Below, one piece after another: positions 28,296 through 40,663 of a DNA stretch of 64,000 bases (positions are counted from its first letter, which is position 1; each line of letters starts with the position of its first letter). This stretch comes from Allacma fusca (lineage: Eukaryota; Arthropoda; Collembola; Symphypleona; Sminthuridae): assembly GCA_947179485.1 (NCBI GenBank), contig OX359247.1, positions 40,524,801 through 40,588,800 on the forward strand. Reading direction: 5' to 3'. The notes below the pieces were generated by a model, which was not told the DNA's origin, did no database searches, and worked only from the letters and a program-made list of their open reading frames with translations. The translations under genes and the position numbers were made by a program.

Positions 28296-28701
28296 TAGGG
28301 TGGCGTCAGCTACCGCGGTCAAAGTAGGATAAATTTTGAGTTTTTTTTTCGAAATTTCAGACTTTTTAAAAAAAAACTATCGGGCCGATTTCAACAACAT
28401 AGTCAATAACTATTACTATTCACATAAGCAATATTCACAAAAAGTTTCATTGAAATCGATTCAGTAGTTTTGGAGATAACTGTCATTTGAAATAAAGTCC
28501 AAAATTGCAAGAATTTTTTTCTAAAAAACTATCCGGCCTATTTCAACCAAATACGAATTCAGTCTTACTTTTGATGCAAGTAATGTCCATAACAAATTTC
28601 ATTGAAATCGGTTCAGTAGTTTTTTAGTAATCCTGCGGAAGGACACACGGACACACGGACGTACGGACAAGGCTATTTTACTATGGGGCTGACCCCACCC
28701 T
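28296..28701. mobile_element. Candidate inverted-repeat DNA element (TA-flanked)
   Basis: About 400 bp bounded by inverted copies of GGGTGGsGTCAGC (12 of 13 match), each next to TA, which would fit a Tc1/mariner-type TA target duplication. Inside are two diverged tandem copies of a roughly 120-bp unit containing TTTCATTGAAATCG and CAGTAGTTTT, and then a run of ACACGGAC repeats. No coding capacity. The element class is uncertain. Confidence 0.45.
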
Positions 28702-29013
28702 AAAAAACTCTCCTATCTCTAAAGAATAACGTTCCCCCTATCTTATTAAACCTAAAAATCTCCCACTAATTAAACTCCTATTCATTAAGCATAAAGTTTC
28801 CCTTATCCCTCTCTCATAAAATTCCCCCCAGTCCTACTGAAAAAAGTTTCCCTTTCTATACCGTAGCCTTACATCTATTCATAATCCAAAAACCTCTTTG
28901 TAGGGACGAATTGAAACGAATTTTTGAACCCTTGTCGGGAATTGTTTTGAAAAATAAAAGTATGTGACCAGGAAAGGGGATTTGAGTCATAATAATTATT
29001 AAACTTTCCGGTT

Positions 29014-29122
29014 TTAAAATAGATACTTTGAAAAATCGTCTAGATCAAAACTTGATTCGAGATCAGCAAGACGGTTCAACATGTTCAACACTTCTGGAGT
29101 CACATCCTTTTCATCTTTTTTC
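29014..29122 (-). CDS. Possible terminal exon of an unidentified gene
   Basis: After an acceptor at TTTCAAG the minus strand is open for about 35 codons to a TAA at 29014-29016. The peptide is acidic and amphipathic (VTPEVLNMLNRLADLESS core) and looks protein-like. An upstream exon would have to supply two bases of the first codon, and I could not find it. The VTPEVL core is shared, with synonymous base changes, with the candidate exon at 23482-23588. Confidence 0.3.
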
Positions 29123-30639
29123 CTTGAAAAATTATAAATTTGTTAGGTACAGACTACACTGTGATTTAACTACTGTTATTACGTAAGCATGCGTTACGTA
29201 ATTAATCATTTGTAAGCAATTAACGAATTGACTACGTATGTATATGAATACAAATCAATGAAATGAGGTGCTGGTGTTCTCCCAAATCTAAGGTATGGTC
29301 CTGTCTGTACCAGAAATGTCCAAATGAAATGATCTGCCTTTAAGCCTTCAAAGGCCAATTTTAAAAAAATTCCTTTCTCCTTATGAAGCCTTAGAATTAT
29401 TTGCCTTTTTTCGAAGATTAAATGAATTCATCCTTCCTTCAGCTTACCTAAAAACAGTCTTCCATTACTTCGAGCCTTCATTTATTGTAAAATTTTAGAA
29501 ATGTATTCAAAGCTTACATGAGTTTTGAAAACGAAATAGTGTTAATCAGCAGTATCGTTACACATGAACGTGATGAATGAAAGTTCTTACAAATATTTAA
29601 AAACATTCACACTTCTGCCTTGCATTTTATGGATAAGACATTATCCGCGTGAACTTTAATACATCCGAAGGCTACTTTTAACCCGCCCTTCGTTCGCCTC
29701 TTGGTAAATTTTATGAAGCCTTCCCTCTACCTTCGCGAACAAAATCAGCTTACCTTCCGTATTTCTCCAATCGGTTGAAAAATCCGTCTACCTTCGAAGG
29801 TCAATGAGTCTTTGAAGGCTAGAAATGTCTGGTCTAAATAGTTACATGAATTGGAAAGGAAACCAAATGAATACTATCTGCGTTGTAAAGCACTCTCTTA
29901 AACCAAATTGTGTGGTTCCTTTAGAAATCATAGTTTCATCAGAAATCATAGCACGCATCTCCGGGTTTTGGATTGCACATGGTCAAACATACATAAATGA
30001 AAAATTGACTACGTACTGTATCCCAATATGTAACTAGGAACGTTGTTGACTGGCTAATACCATTTTTGAAGAATCTAAAAGTCGTGTTCCACTGAATATC
30101 CCCACAACAATCTTGGTCATTTCGATAATTATTACATTTGATGGAATAACTACTATGTTTGGGCGGAACTCAATTACTGATCTAAGTTTTCAATAATGCT
30201 CTGGAAGATGTTCAGAACCAGGACAACCTCCAGAACAATAAAACCGCAGAAGCCCTCCAGACACCCAGAAAAATGCTTTGAAAGCATCCTTGAAGATGCG
30301 GAGGAACGTAGGGATTATCTGCTGGAATAATTAAAATCTGTTACAATCCCCAATCCTGAAGCCATAACGTAATTCATGATGGGTATGACAACGTTTAAGG
30401 GTTAAGTTTTCCAAGGAAAGATGATAGCAGTTCCTGGGGTGCTGGTCCAATCAAGTAACCTCTCTCTTTAGCTATGATTCTCATATATCGGAAATCAAGG
30501 AAAGGATTTGGAACTGTTGTGTTATTATAAGCAGTTGTAGATGTTATAGGAAATTACAATTACCAATGCTTTTGAAAAACTATACTTGAACGATATTTTA
30601 CGCTTTTCAAACGCTAAAAATAACGATATACAGATAAAC
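29123..30639. other. No intact gene; repeat-like sequence
   Basis: Contains a GAAGG/CCTTC-rich stretch (about 29325-29820) that looks like a decayed repeat without resolvable ends. At 30189-30330 a broken plus-strand frame reads as a Glu/Gln-rich peptide if one base is skipped near 30280, possibly a pseudogene fragment. No product recognised. Confidence 0.35.
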
Positions 30640-31314
30640 TAGTGCATCGCATGGGTTCAAAACAGTCGAACCTGTACCTGAACCTGGACCCAAACTTTGG
30701 GTACTTCAAAAGAGTGAACCTGTACCTGAAAATGTACCCATTTAACAGGTTCAAATTTTTCGATCCTGTACCTGACCCAATTGCGTTTTTGTAGTACCCG
30801 CACCTGATTAGTACCTGAACCCGAAAAAGTACCCAAAAGACAACCTGAACCCGGGTATTTTTGGACCGGACCTGAACATGTTTGGGTACTTGTAAATAAG
30901 AACTTTTTTATTTTATCTTGTATTAAAAGTACAAAATATATTTCAAATGAATAAGAATGCATGTTAACTGGTTCCTGGGACACCCTGTCATTGCTTTTGC
31001 GATGGAAATCATCTTGTAAACTTGAAATTCTCCGGCCTTTAACTTCCAATCAATGAACCCAAACATTTCAGGTCTTTTGTGATCAGGTTCAGGTCTTTTA
31101 TGTGTTACACCTGGTCCTGACAGGTAAAATCAAAACGGGTTTTTCTCTGTACCTGATCCTGAACCTGAACCTTTACCCAATTTTACGGGTATAAAATATT
31201 GTACCCAGAAAGGACCCAAAATTATTGGGTCCAAAATACATGCACCCATGCTGAACCTGAACCTGGACCTGAACCCAAATACCCGGGTGCGACCTGAACC
31301 CATGCGATGCACTA
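30640..31314. mobile_element. Non-autonomous hAT-type element
   Basis: 675-bp element with 20-bp perfect terminal inverted repeats beginning TAGTGCATCGCATGGG, flanked by perfect 8-bp target duplications AGATAAAC (30632-30639 and 31315-31322). The interior is rich in CAGGTTCAGGT/ACCTGAACC motifs near both ends. No transposase frame. Long perfect repeats suggest a fairly recent insertion. Confidence 0.92.
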
Positions 31315-31322
31315 AGATAAAC

Positions 31323-32143
31323 TAATTTATCACCATGAACCGGAGCGAAGTATGAAGTGAAGCGGACAAAGATTGAGATATTTATATGCTCACTTTTTTC
31401 CAAAAAAAAGTGAACTTTCAATGTATTTATGCCTTAAGCGTACATATTTTGAAATACGTACATACATATATCATACTTTAATAAATAGTGGTTTATATTA
31501 TCATGCATTTATCATGCGTGGTAGCGGAAAAATTTCTGTCCTATATATATTTGTTTGGAAAGTTCTAATATTTTCAGAATGCAATAGGGATAACTAGAAG
31601 GTATTTCCCAACTCGATTATCAGGTAAACTCGATACCTATATGTACTCGCTAGTGGACACGGACATATAATTATTAATGGTCAATTGTGAAACTTTCTCC
31701 GCCACAATTGGTGAAGTAAAAGATTATGCATGTTCCTCGTTGTGGCTTCAAGAAAATAAAATTGTGAGCAAAAGTACTTACGTAAGCGCATTATTTACAA
31801 ATAAACTGACCAGTTATCGGTGAAAAACTGGAACTTAACCGAAAGTGAAAAGATAGTATTGGTTATATGGGATATGACAATAAATTGTATTCCGAGAATT
31901 GATCACTCAGTAATATAAATATATACTACAGGTTTTTTTTTATCTATGCCAATTTTTCTAGAACTAACTTAAATCTTCCAAGTAATCCAAATCACAGCCT
32001 ACAACTTTTCAACGACTTATTCGCGGTCCAGACTCCCTTTTTAATGGATTTGGTGGATCCAGTTATTATTCTATTTACGAGAATTTTAAAACCCTCTAAA
32101 ATTGATCCTGATATTTTGGTTTCGAGCAATTCAATTCAGAAGA
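31323..32143. other. No supported gene
   Basis: Short AT-rich intergenic stretch. It probably contains the promoter of the small secreted peptide gene, but no clear core element is seen. Confidence 0.4.
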
Positions 32144-32398
32144 ATGAGACCGTGCCTTGGAATTATTTTCTGCTCTTTCCTTTTGGTCGCCATTTTTTGG
32201 CAAATTGTGGAGACTGGGAGGGTCTACTCTGAAATGTTTAGGAGACGACCTGGAGAGACAAAACTATCTGCGACGTCACAAAGATCGAAAATAAACGTCT
32301 GGTGTAGACAAAGGACAAAGTACAAATGTCTCAGTGATCCTAATTGTAAGTGGTCTTCGCGATACAAATGTCAAATTCAGGCTATAGCTTATGGCTAG
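32144..32398 (+). CDS. Small secreted cysteine-containing peptide (84 aa)
   Basis: Single-exon frame. Starting at the ATG at 32144 gives a basic N-terminus followed by a strong hydrophobic core (LGIIFCSFLLVAIFW), as in a signal peptide. Starting further upstream at 32102 would bury it. The mature part is basic and carries four Cys with symmetric spacing C-x7-C-x5-C-x7-C, suggesting two disulfides. No family recognised. The lack of introns and short length mean it could be a chance frame. An adjoining frame covering the upstream part of the region encodes nothing convincing. Confidence 0.4.
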   Translation: MRPCLGIIFCSFLLVAIFWQIVETGRVYSEMFRRRPGETKLSATSQRSKINVWCRQRTKYKCLSDPNCKWSSRYKCQIQAIAYG

Positions 32399-33930
32399 AG
32401 TCAAGTAAGCCCAGTGTCATTATTTTATAATAATTGTTTCAATAATAATTTACAGGTACCAGTCTAATAATAATAACTCTTTTTTGGAAGCATTTGTAGC
32501 TTAATGGTTGTACAGCAGTTAACCGGACCAATAGAGATGCATAAAAGTTGGAGATGCTCATGAAGACTACGAGGCGGCTCAATCATTTAAAAAGGAGGAA
32601 AACAAATTTTTACTCATGCTTTCATTAAAAGAAACTATCCTGAAATGTTTGATGGCGTTATGTGGGATTCGGTATTCGCGGTAAAACTTTCAATCCAAGA
32701 TATTCCGCGTTGAGGTTTAATTGTAATATTCTGGCATTCTATATTATCGTTTTCTATATAAACTCAATGTTAAGGAAATAAAAGCTTGATTTTGTGGAAA
32801 TGAAGCTATTCAAAGTATAGATATTTATAAGGGCGGAGTGACACAAGTTGGAAAGTAATAGTGAACTTCGTTTCACTTTTCCCCTGTAAATTTACACTTA
32901 TAGAAATTTTTGAATGATTCTGTTATTGAAAGGGCAATCGGCATTCATTACAATTGTCGAATTTGGTATACATGCTTGCTGAAATTCAGTTGCAACGGTA
33001 GTATCTTTTTACAGTGCAAGTAGCTGCAGGTTAACATAGGAATTATTAGCACAGAAACGTATAACATATATAATTAATTACATATATTCGAATAAACAGG
33101 ATTGGAATGTTTTCATTTTTATGCATTGAACACATTGAAAATCGGAGCGGAGTCCGTTCAGAGTATTCTTAATTGGAATTATATATCTATAATTTTCGAA
33201 CACTACTGTAACCTTGCTTTGTCCAACCTGTAATTCTGTAATCCGTCACTTTGTCCCTTATTGTTAATGACTTCACACCTTATAATCACTGATGATGTTG
33301 ACTGTTTATCACACTGCCATGTTTTTCATCCCTTCATCACAGCATCATGTTTACTGTACCGATAAAGAATTTAAATATAAAAATGATCTTCACTTTTATA
33401 ATCCCAGATGTATGTACGTGCACATTTCAAGTTCAAAGTTGCTTCGTCAATGTTTTGTGTTTGTAAATATATAGTTTGTACTCTCGTGCGTACTTATTTG
33501 ACCTACATACTCACAGAATTGTAATAATACAATCTGTAGTGTCTATACTGGCTATATGGTACTTTAATCGTGACCTTGCATATACGGTTAGCATGCGTTA
33601 GCTGATGCGGATAGCAACAAAATATGGGTTATTGTAGATCTATACATTTCCAAGCTTTTTGCATTATGTAACTGCATAAACTTTTGCTTATGACACTACT
33701 CAACGTTTTACAGAGTGTAGGCACACACATGTTAAATACTGTTGAATGTGACCCAATGCAAGGGCGAGCAGAAATATCTCGCGAATGTTGGTCTTAATTA
33801 ACTTTACATCATAGACTGAGGATTTAACACCGGATTTAAGAATACTGCGAAATTTATTCAGTTCAGCATTTAGCGATAAATAACAAATCCTTTAAAACAA
33901 ATCGAGAAAATGGGAATAAGCTAACAGGGC
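32399..33930. other. No supported gene
   Basis: AT-rich. A stretch at about 32495-32570 resembles the A-box half of a tRNA but lacks a B-box and cloverleaf. Otherwise nothing recognised; the right end is the 3' flank of the glucanase gene. Confidence 0.4.
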
Positions 33931-36677
33931 TTAAACTTGGGCGAGGAAGGCGTTGACAGATTGGCAGAAAGTGCTCTTGTTGTCTTGTTGTTTGGCAATA
34001 ACCTTTTGGTTAGCTCCCATGATGATGTTGCTTGAAGCCTTGGTGTTGATGTTGTAAGCATACAGACGAGTATTTTGTTCCACGGTGACCATACCATCTT
34101 GACAGTTCTCAAAGTCCAGGCAAGTTTGGTCGTAGTTGTTGAAGAAGTTGTACAAACCAGCTCCGTACAGGTAGACGTTTGAAGATCTCACGACACGAAG
34201 ACCCCAAGCCAATCGGCAGGTGGAGGAGGAGCCACTGCAATGATCGTAGGAAGGATCATCATAGATGGGGTTAGGTCTGAATGGTTCAGGGGCAGGGGGA
34301 GCGGGTTGCCAGTATGGAGTCTCTCCTTGGATCATAGTCATGAAAACGTTCTGAGCGTTGTCCAATTGGTACTGGTAGAAGATATTGTGTTCGGATTGGG
34401 TTCCGTACAGCCAAACTGGGCCAGTCTGGGATTCGACCAAAACACCACGACCAGTGTAGATACTGATTTGGCTCTGAGCAAGACCATTGTCAAGATCGTG
34501 ATCAGCAGTCCAGGCCCAAACGTTCTCAAAGTATCCGGAACCAGCAGCAGTAACGTGGAGGAGCATGAAGGCCGCGGCACATTGGGGAACATACCCTTGA
34601 CCTCTGGGGCATTGACTGTACTGAAGTTGAGTTCCAGCAAATCCACCGACACGGAAATGACAATCCCAGATACCAGCAGAGCCTTGAGAATCACCTTTAA
34701 TGTTCCATTGAACAAGGGTAGCACCAGGGGCGGGTCCTTTGGTTGAGAACATGAGTTCGGTCAATTCCACGCTTCCAACTTCACCGGAGTCTCCTACCTT
34801 CAACATAGGTTGAGGGCTGTTAGGATCCGAGAAGACGTTTCCAGATGCCATCAAGATAGACCAAAGTTCTCCAGTGATTTTGGAGCCTCCTGGGATGTTA
34901 ATAGTCTTGGTGATGACGTAGCTACCATGAGGGAAGTAAACAATCTTGCCGTTTCGGTTTTGGTTAATGGCCTCTTGGATGGCGTTGGAGTCATCATTTT
35001 GACCATCACCACGTGCACCATAATCTATATACAACGAATATATTGTATTAGTCTCATAGCCGAGTTAACAATCCTGTTATCCAACACCTAGGGCCTGTAT
35101 AAACGTTGATGGATAGATACACAAGTGTCATTTTAGTTCAACTGTTTATACCTTTTACGTTGGCGAATCCAGAAGCAGGAACGTTTTCGTATTGGGGACG
35201 GGACCTGGTGAAGAATCTGCCTTGTCCGTCAAGGAGGTTAGAGCTCTTCTGGGGGACGGGGAGGTCTCCAGTGTGGAAGGAACCAGTTCCGCTTTCGTCA
35301 ACGTAGTAGGAACCACGGCCCCAGGATTGGATGGTGGTGGTGCCTCCGGCCAAGATGGTGTTTCCGTTTCTGTCAGCAACAGCTTGGTTAACATTCACAA
35401 GACGAACGTTGTCAAGCAAAAGGGTTCCAGAGTTGTCCTTGGGGTTGGGGTTTCCGTGATTTCTCACACCGACGGGAGTATCAATGATTTCGGAGTCAAA
35501 GAGGATAGCGCTACCAACTCCAGCCTCAGTATCACCACCTTGGACGGACATATCAATACCAACTCGGCAGTTTCTGATCTCAACGTTCTTGAAGGACCAT
35601 TGCCAGTTCTGTGTATTGAAGAGAAAAAAAACAAGTTATGTCAAATGTTTATGTTACATTATTACAGTAAGAAAAGGAACTTTGATGTTGAACCACTTCT
35701 TGTGGTAAATTATATATGTCATAAGTATTAAAAAAATGTACCCAGTGAATAAAGATGGCAGTTTCAACATTCTCGAACTTGAGGTTATAGGTAAGGAACT
35801 GTTGGTTTCCAATCCACATACCATGAAGACCACCTTCGAAGGTGAGGTCGGACATGAAACCACCGGAACCATTTTCCATCCAAACACCAACGTGTTGACT
35901 GTTGGGTGTCATCTTGAAGTGGAGGTTGACCAAGGAAGTGGCCTGGGCAACTTGCCAATGGATACAGTTGGAGGCGAGGTTGGCGGGACGGCGGGTGGTG
36001 TCAAGGTTGAAATTACGGACTTGACGGAAGAAGTTGTTCTGGTTGGTGTACCATTGGTTCTCTCCACCACTGTAGGGATCAGAGTCGAGCATGCCGATTC
36101 CGTCAAAGTTGGGAGCCATGATGAGGGTTGGGCGGTCGTTGGCATTACCAATCAACTGACTGAAGTAGTACATGATGATGGGTCGGGAGATCAAGTACTG
36201 TCCGGAGGGGAAGTAAATGATGGCGGGGGAGAGAGTGGAGGATCCACAGTTGTCACCACAGCGGGTACCAGAAGAAATGGCGGTGTTGATGCAAGCAGTA
36301 TCATCCGTGACACCATCTCCTCGGCAGCCGAAATCCTTAACATTACGGAAGACCTGGTAGTCACCGGGGCGGGGATTGAAGGCTGGGGTTCCGTGAGCAA
36401 TGGTGCTTATCCACATCTCATCAGCCTGGATGTCCCCACGAGTGATCTATTAATTTAAAAAATATTCCTTTACTCATTTACCCAATTTTGAGGAGCGCCC
36501 CATATAAGGAAAGCGCGAAGGAATTTTTGTAAAAGGGGAGTATTCCCCCGAAAAAAAAATACAAGAGAAATATATAATGTGTCCAAATTTTTAAAATTGA
36601 ATTCTCACGTTAGCAGGACTGCCATGGCAGGAGAAAATGGCGAGTGCCAAAAATGGCAAAATTGCAAGAGTCTTCAT
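33931..36677 (-). CDS. Secreted GH55-type beta-1,3-glucanase, four exons
   Basis: Predicted extracellular enzyme releasing glucose or short sugars from beta-1,3-glucan. Exons in transcript order are 36677-36609, 36446-35742, 35608-35152 and 35024-33931. Phases 0, 0 and 1 close, giving 774 aa, normal for family GH55. Exon 1 is almost entirely a signal peptide (MKTLAILPFLALAIFSC). The body holds two tandem right-handed beta-helix halves of the pectate-lyase-3 type, each opening with a matching motif: VKDFGCRGDG near residue 59 and VKDYGARGDG near 409. The second half has a QGETPYWQP segment. Its Glu (about residue 645) is a good candidate for the catalytic acid by position in the family. Coding sequence is more GC-rich than the surroundings. 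GH55 is chiefly a fungal and bacterial family, so horizontal origin is possible. The introns show it is settled in a eukaryotic genome. Role might be digestion or antifungal defence (inference). Confidence 0.88.
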
Positions 36678-36752
36678 CCTTGCAAGTATAGATTCCGAAA
36701 CTGGTACGAGAAGATATTTATGAACTAACTAAACTTTTGACTGGGCCACGAA

Positions 36753-36758
36753 TTTATA
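36753..36758 (-). promoter_or_regulatory. TATA box of the glucanase gene
   Basis: TATAAA on the minus strand about 76 nt upstream of the ATG, leaving room for a start site 30 nt downstream and a 5' UTR of about 45 nt. Confidence 0.6.
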
Positions 36759-39700
36759 CATTCTGATGAGGGCTTCTGAAATCATTATCAGCATATCATA
36801 TGACGTCCATTATTCATTATTTTTGTAAAATAATATGGCACATCAATATCCGAAATGTGCCTTGAGTCACATACATATGTAGTTACTGGAAATATTCTAA
36901 TAGAGTGTCTATTGCAACAACTAATTACTCAAATTTATATTTATCTTACTGTTGGGTTTGATTGATAGTTGGTAATCTCCAGTGTGAATTAATGATGGAT
37001 GTACCACTCGTACCTGTCAAAATTTATGGAAAACAAATCTTTCGGCTTGAACACATTTGTTAAAATGCCACTGATAGCGTCAACATGGGATCCCTTAATT
37101 ATAATAGATTGATTTTAATTTTTCTCACGGGAAAATTTTCAGACGAAGCGTGTATTGTTCGTGGAAAAATAGAACTTGATGTTGCATGAGATGAGAGATG
37201 AACAACAGAGTAAGTGACTGGTGCAAAAATCTAGCTGAAAAACCAAACCGCATGAGATTATTTTTAGTGTGGGGTTTTCTCCTGCTATGTAGTAGGTAAA
37301 TGTTCCTTGTTGCAATTAGATGAAAACATACATGTGCTATAATTAAATACAAAATGACATTGTATACATTACGTCAGAGGAGCACAAATATTACATTACA
37401 ATCATACCAACGTCTAACAACACTCAGGCTTGTTATAAAAATGAAATTTCTAAAGCGAGTCTTGTTGAATCTCGTGCTACATGAACATCAATTTTTTATA
37501 CAGTAGAATAGTTGACTCTACAAATTACGAGGTTATTTGTTACAACAAATTGCTCTGTCCCGTATATGTATGTGTTCATACATACCTATGTATCTACATA
37601 TTTGCATGCTCACAAAATTGCATGCACAATATTCTCCAGGATAAAATTATTTGATTGTTCCGTCACATCCGCTTCAAGTGTGGCCAGGAATCCATAAATT
37701 AACTACAGTTACAATATAGGGGATGAGTGGTACTCAAGTAAAAATAAGTATTACTGCATTGCCTCGGGGTTTTAATAGCAAAAAAAAATCTTTTATCTGC
37801 TCAACACCTTTATCGCTGTGCTGTTGATGGATGGGGGTTTAATTGAGCGTAAGCACTTCAATAGCTGCAGTGCTTACACAATGTCATTTTTAGAACATTT
37901 AGTGTTTTTCATTGCACTTAACAGTGTCGGTTTTCAAACTATTCAAAAGCAATCAATTAAGGAGCATGACGTACAAACATATGTTGTTTATGCAGGTATT
38001 TCGTTAAATTTCAGTGGAGTATTTTTACACTAACGAAATAAATTGACCAACTCCTACATCTATAGAGAAACCTATTCCTTGTACTGTGCATTAATTGAGG
38101 AGGCTTAATTTTGCATGCTTGGGATGATAAACAGTAAAATCTCTGTAAAGGGTTTTGCAACGGAACATACATATTTACATAATTATGTATATTTTTGTCC
38201 CTCTTAAAAACTATCCTTTAAGAACATTTTCTTAGACATGGTGTAAATGATTGCTGGAATGGAGATAATTCATCCCTTATAACGAGATATCACTGTGTTT
38301 GAAAAGATATAAATAGATTTGTTTCAAACGTTTTGTGAGGAGCCTGCAATTAATATAATCTGGCTTCAGTATCAGGTATTGTATTATCTGGTGTAACATC
38401 GCGTGATTACCCATCCTATCACATGATTACATCTATTTATTTATTACTATCTGTATTTTATTTATGAGAAATCGAAAGGAACTTTATATGATGAGCTTTC
38501 AAGGATGGCCTTGAAACCACGACACTCATTCGTCAGCATCATTCAGTACAACAAGCACACTCGAGTAGGAAGACTGGGTAAAAATGTGCATATGGGAAAG
38601 ACACGCTTGAGCTTTTTCGGCTCCATCAAGGCCTTCTTGGAGCAACTCTTATTGCACGACGTCCCTTAAAGCGAGTCTCGGTTTTAAAAAATTGTTACTA
38701 CTGTCAACTTGATTGAACCATATATTTTTTTCTCCTAAATTGTTTCCCAGGGGAATTCAAAGATATTTAGTTTTTTAAATAAGTAATCCAGCAGGCACCA
38801 AAAATGTGGTATTACGTCAGTACTTTGTTGTTTTATAGTCAGATACCACTCTTGCGTGCAATTAAGTAATGAATTTATTTGCAGCAAGAGGCAATTTTGG
38901 AACGAATTCGTGCTGGCTCCTGTGGAGGATCAATTGAGAGCTACCTTGAGAAAATACTGAAATACCTTAGGGAGTAGTATATAGGTACAGGTGTCTACAA
39001 ATTATCTGTATTACCGCTTATTTCTGACAGGAACCTGTAACTATCGTCTTGAAGTGGGATTATGGAAATGGTCTAACAGGAAATAAATTGTTTGGACTAA
39101 CATCATAATAATTGTTCAGGGTGTAGGGAAATAAATATGAAAAGGGTTCCCTTTACTTTTACTGTTGTTCATGTAGATTCCAATAAATTATCATTTTATC
39201 AATTCTTCCGGCTTAAGCTCCAATGATAATGAGTTAAATTGACAAAGTAGACGTTTGAACAAATTGCATATATCAAAACTATAGTAAGCAATCCAACCCT
39301 TTAAACACTAAATTGTCAATCCGTACTTATTTATGTAGAGCTTCAAATTTAATTGATTTCAAGTATCTTGGCTATTTTAATAAATGAAACTTACAATAAA
39401 TATGAGGCTATATTTTCTGTGGCCGTTGAAAAGTATTTGTCTCGATCTGTATGATTGAAAATTATACTGTTTGAATGAAAACCATAGTTTTATTATTTAT
39501 TTGTCGTAGAAACAGAGGAATGTACGTATTTAGAGTAAAAAAGGAAACATTCATTCACTGTTAAACAAATTAACTATTAGCCTTGCAGACTCACACAATA
39601 TAACATCGAAATTATTCTCATCTATTTCCATTTTTACACATTGGAGCTATAATATTCAACTTAATGTTTTGAAAATGGGTTTCCTGAATTCTAACAAAAA

Positions 39701-39927
39701 ATTGTAACGACGCTAAAACAATTTTGTTTGGAAAACTTTTGTTAAGCCTGAGTCTTCACGAATATTTTCATAATAAATAATAATCATTAATGTATATACT
39801 TATCAACAGATGTTAGCTTATTTGTACTTGTATAGTAAATATACAATACAAGATTATTTGAAGGGCGATATGTACGGTAAAAAATACAATTAATTTACTA
39901 TTGTGTCAGAAGAAGAAAATAAATCTT
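36759..39927. other. No confidently supported gene
   Basis: AT-rich. Two short plus-strand pieces stand out. One is an ATG frame of 54 codons at 38505-38669. The other is an open stretch after a TTTGCAG acceptor at 38885, ending in TAG at 38977, with an ERIRAGSCGGSIESYLEK core. A two-exon gene joining them with an acceptor at AAG is possible but unproven. No product recognised. Confidence 0.35.
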
Positions 39928-40663
39928 CTATGACACTTGTTTGCATTTTGCATAGTTGAAATTAATATTCCCAGTAGTTTGCTTCTTATCATTCATGCCA
40001 TGAAAATGAAGTGGCTTGTTTTGAGTATCTAATTTAGCCAGGACGTATAAATTCCCACAGTTGTAAATGTTTGTTGTCTTTTTATTCGTCTTGAACACGT
40101 AGATTGGATGAAGATTTTTGCTCCAGTAATACTCCCCACCATACTACAAATGATTTAAAGTACGTTATTTATTTTATTATTTCCAACATTAAATCATGCT
40201 CGTATAATTTCGAATTCAAATAAATAATAAATACTGAAGTTTTTGTCCTTACCTGAACCAGTGTGTTTTTACTTGCAAAACTATCCTGCATACCAGTTTT
40301 CGTGGTAACAACAACTGAATTGATTGGTTTGCTCAGTAGGGGTCGACACCTTGGGCAAGTCTTTCGAAACTCTTTGTCTCGTTTCACCAGCCAAGTCTGC
40401 CAAGCAACTTTGTTCCCACTGACAACCTCTTTATCAGTTTCTATCATTTGAAAATATGTATTAATCTGCAACTTGATATTTAAAAGTTTACTCAAAATAT
40501 AAATAACTATATCAAAGAACTTCAAGTTAAATCTCTCACCAGGATTAATTGTATGCGCCAAAATAAAGGAGTCCCAAGATGCTGCAAAGACTGACACATT
40601 CAGAAGCGTCCATACGTAGACAAATAAAAGGACAGTCATGTATTGCTTCACTACAGACGCCAT
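39928..40663 (-). CDS. Secreted protein of an unrecognised family, three exons (paralogue A)
   Basis: Exons in transcript order are 40663-40540, 40440-40253 and 40143-39928, with intron phases 1 then 0, giving 175 aa. The N-terminus is a signal peptide (TVLLFVYVWTLLNVSVFA core). The mature protein has SWDSF, a TINP motif at the first splice junction, a CPRC pair, and a C-terminal part with YYWSKN, then YNCGNL, then TGNIN and a final AKCKQ. These align with the gene at 42142-43177 in order and spacing, and the intron phases are the same. No known domain recognised. For exon 2 I chose the acceptor at ATGATAG (exon from 40440), because the stronger CAG upstream would put a stop in frame. The paralogue's structure does not fully confirm this choice. 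Confidence 0.72.

Noticed and set aside
29325-29825. GAAGG/CCTTC-rich segment with partial inverted symmetry around AAATGTC
   Set aside because: Candidate ends do not match each other well and no target duplication is present.
32495-32575. tRNA-like stretch (GTAGCTTAATGG resembles an A-box)
   Set aside because: No B-box GTTCRANNC, no acceptor-stem pairing and no clear anticodon arm; at best a tRNA-derived repeat remnant.
34240-36458. Long plus-strand open frames (up to 240 codons) opposite the glucanase gene
   Set aside because: They mirror the exons of the minus-strand GH55-type gene and have low-complexity composition with no domain; they are antisense shadows.
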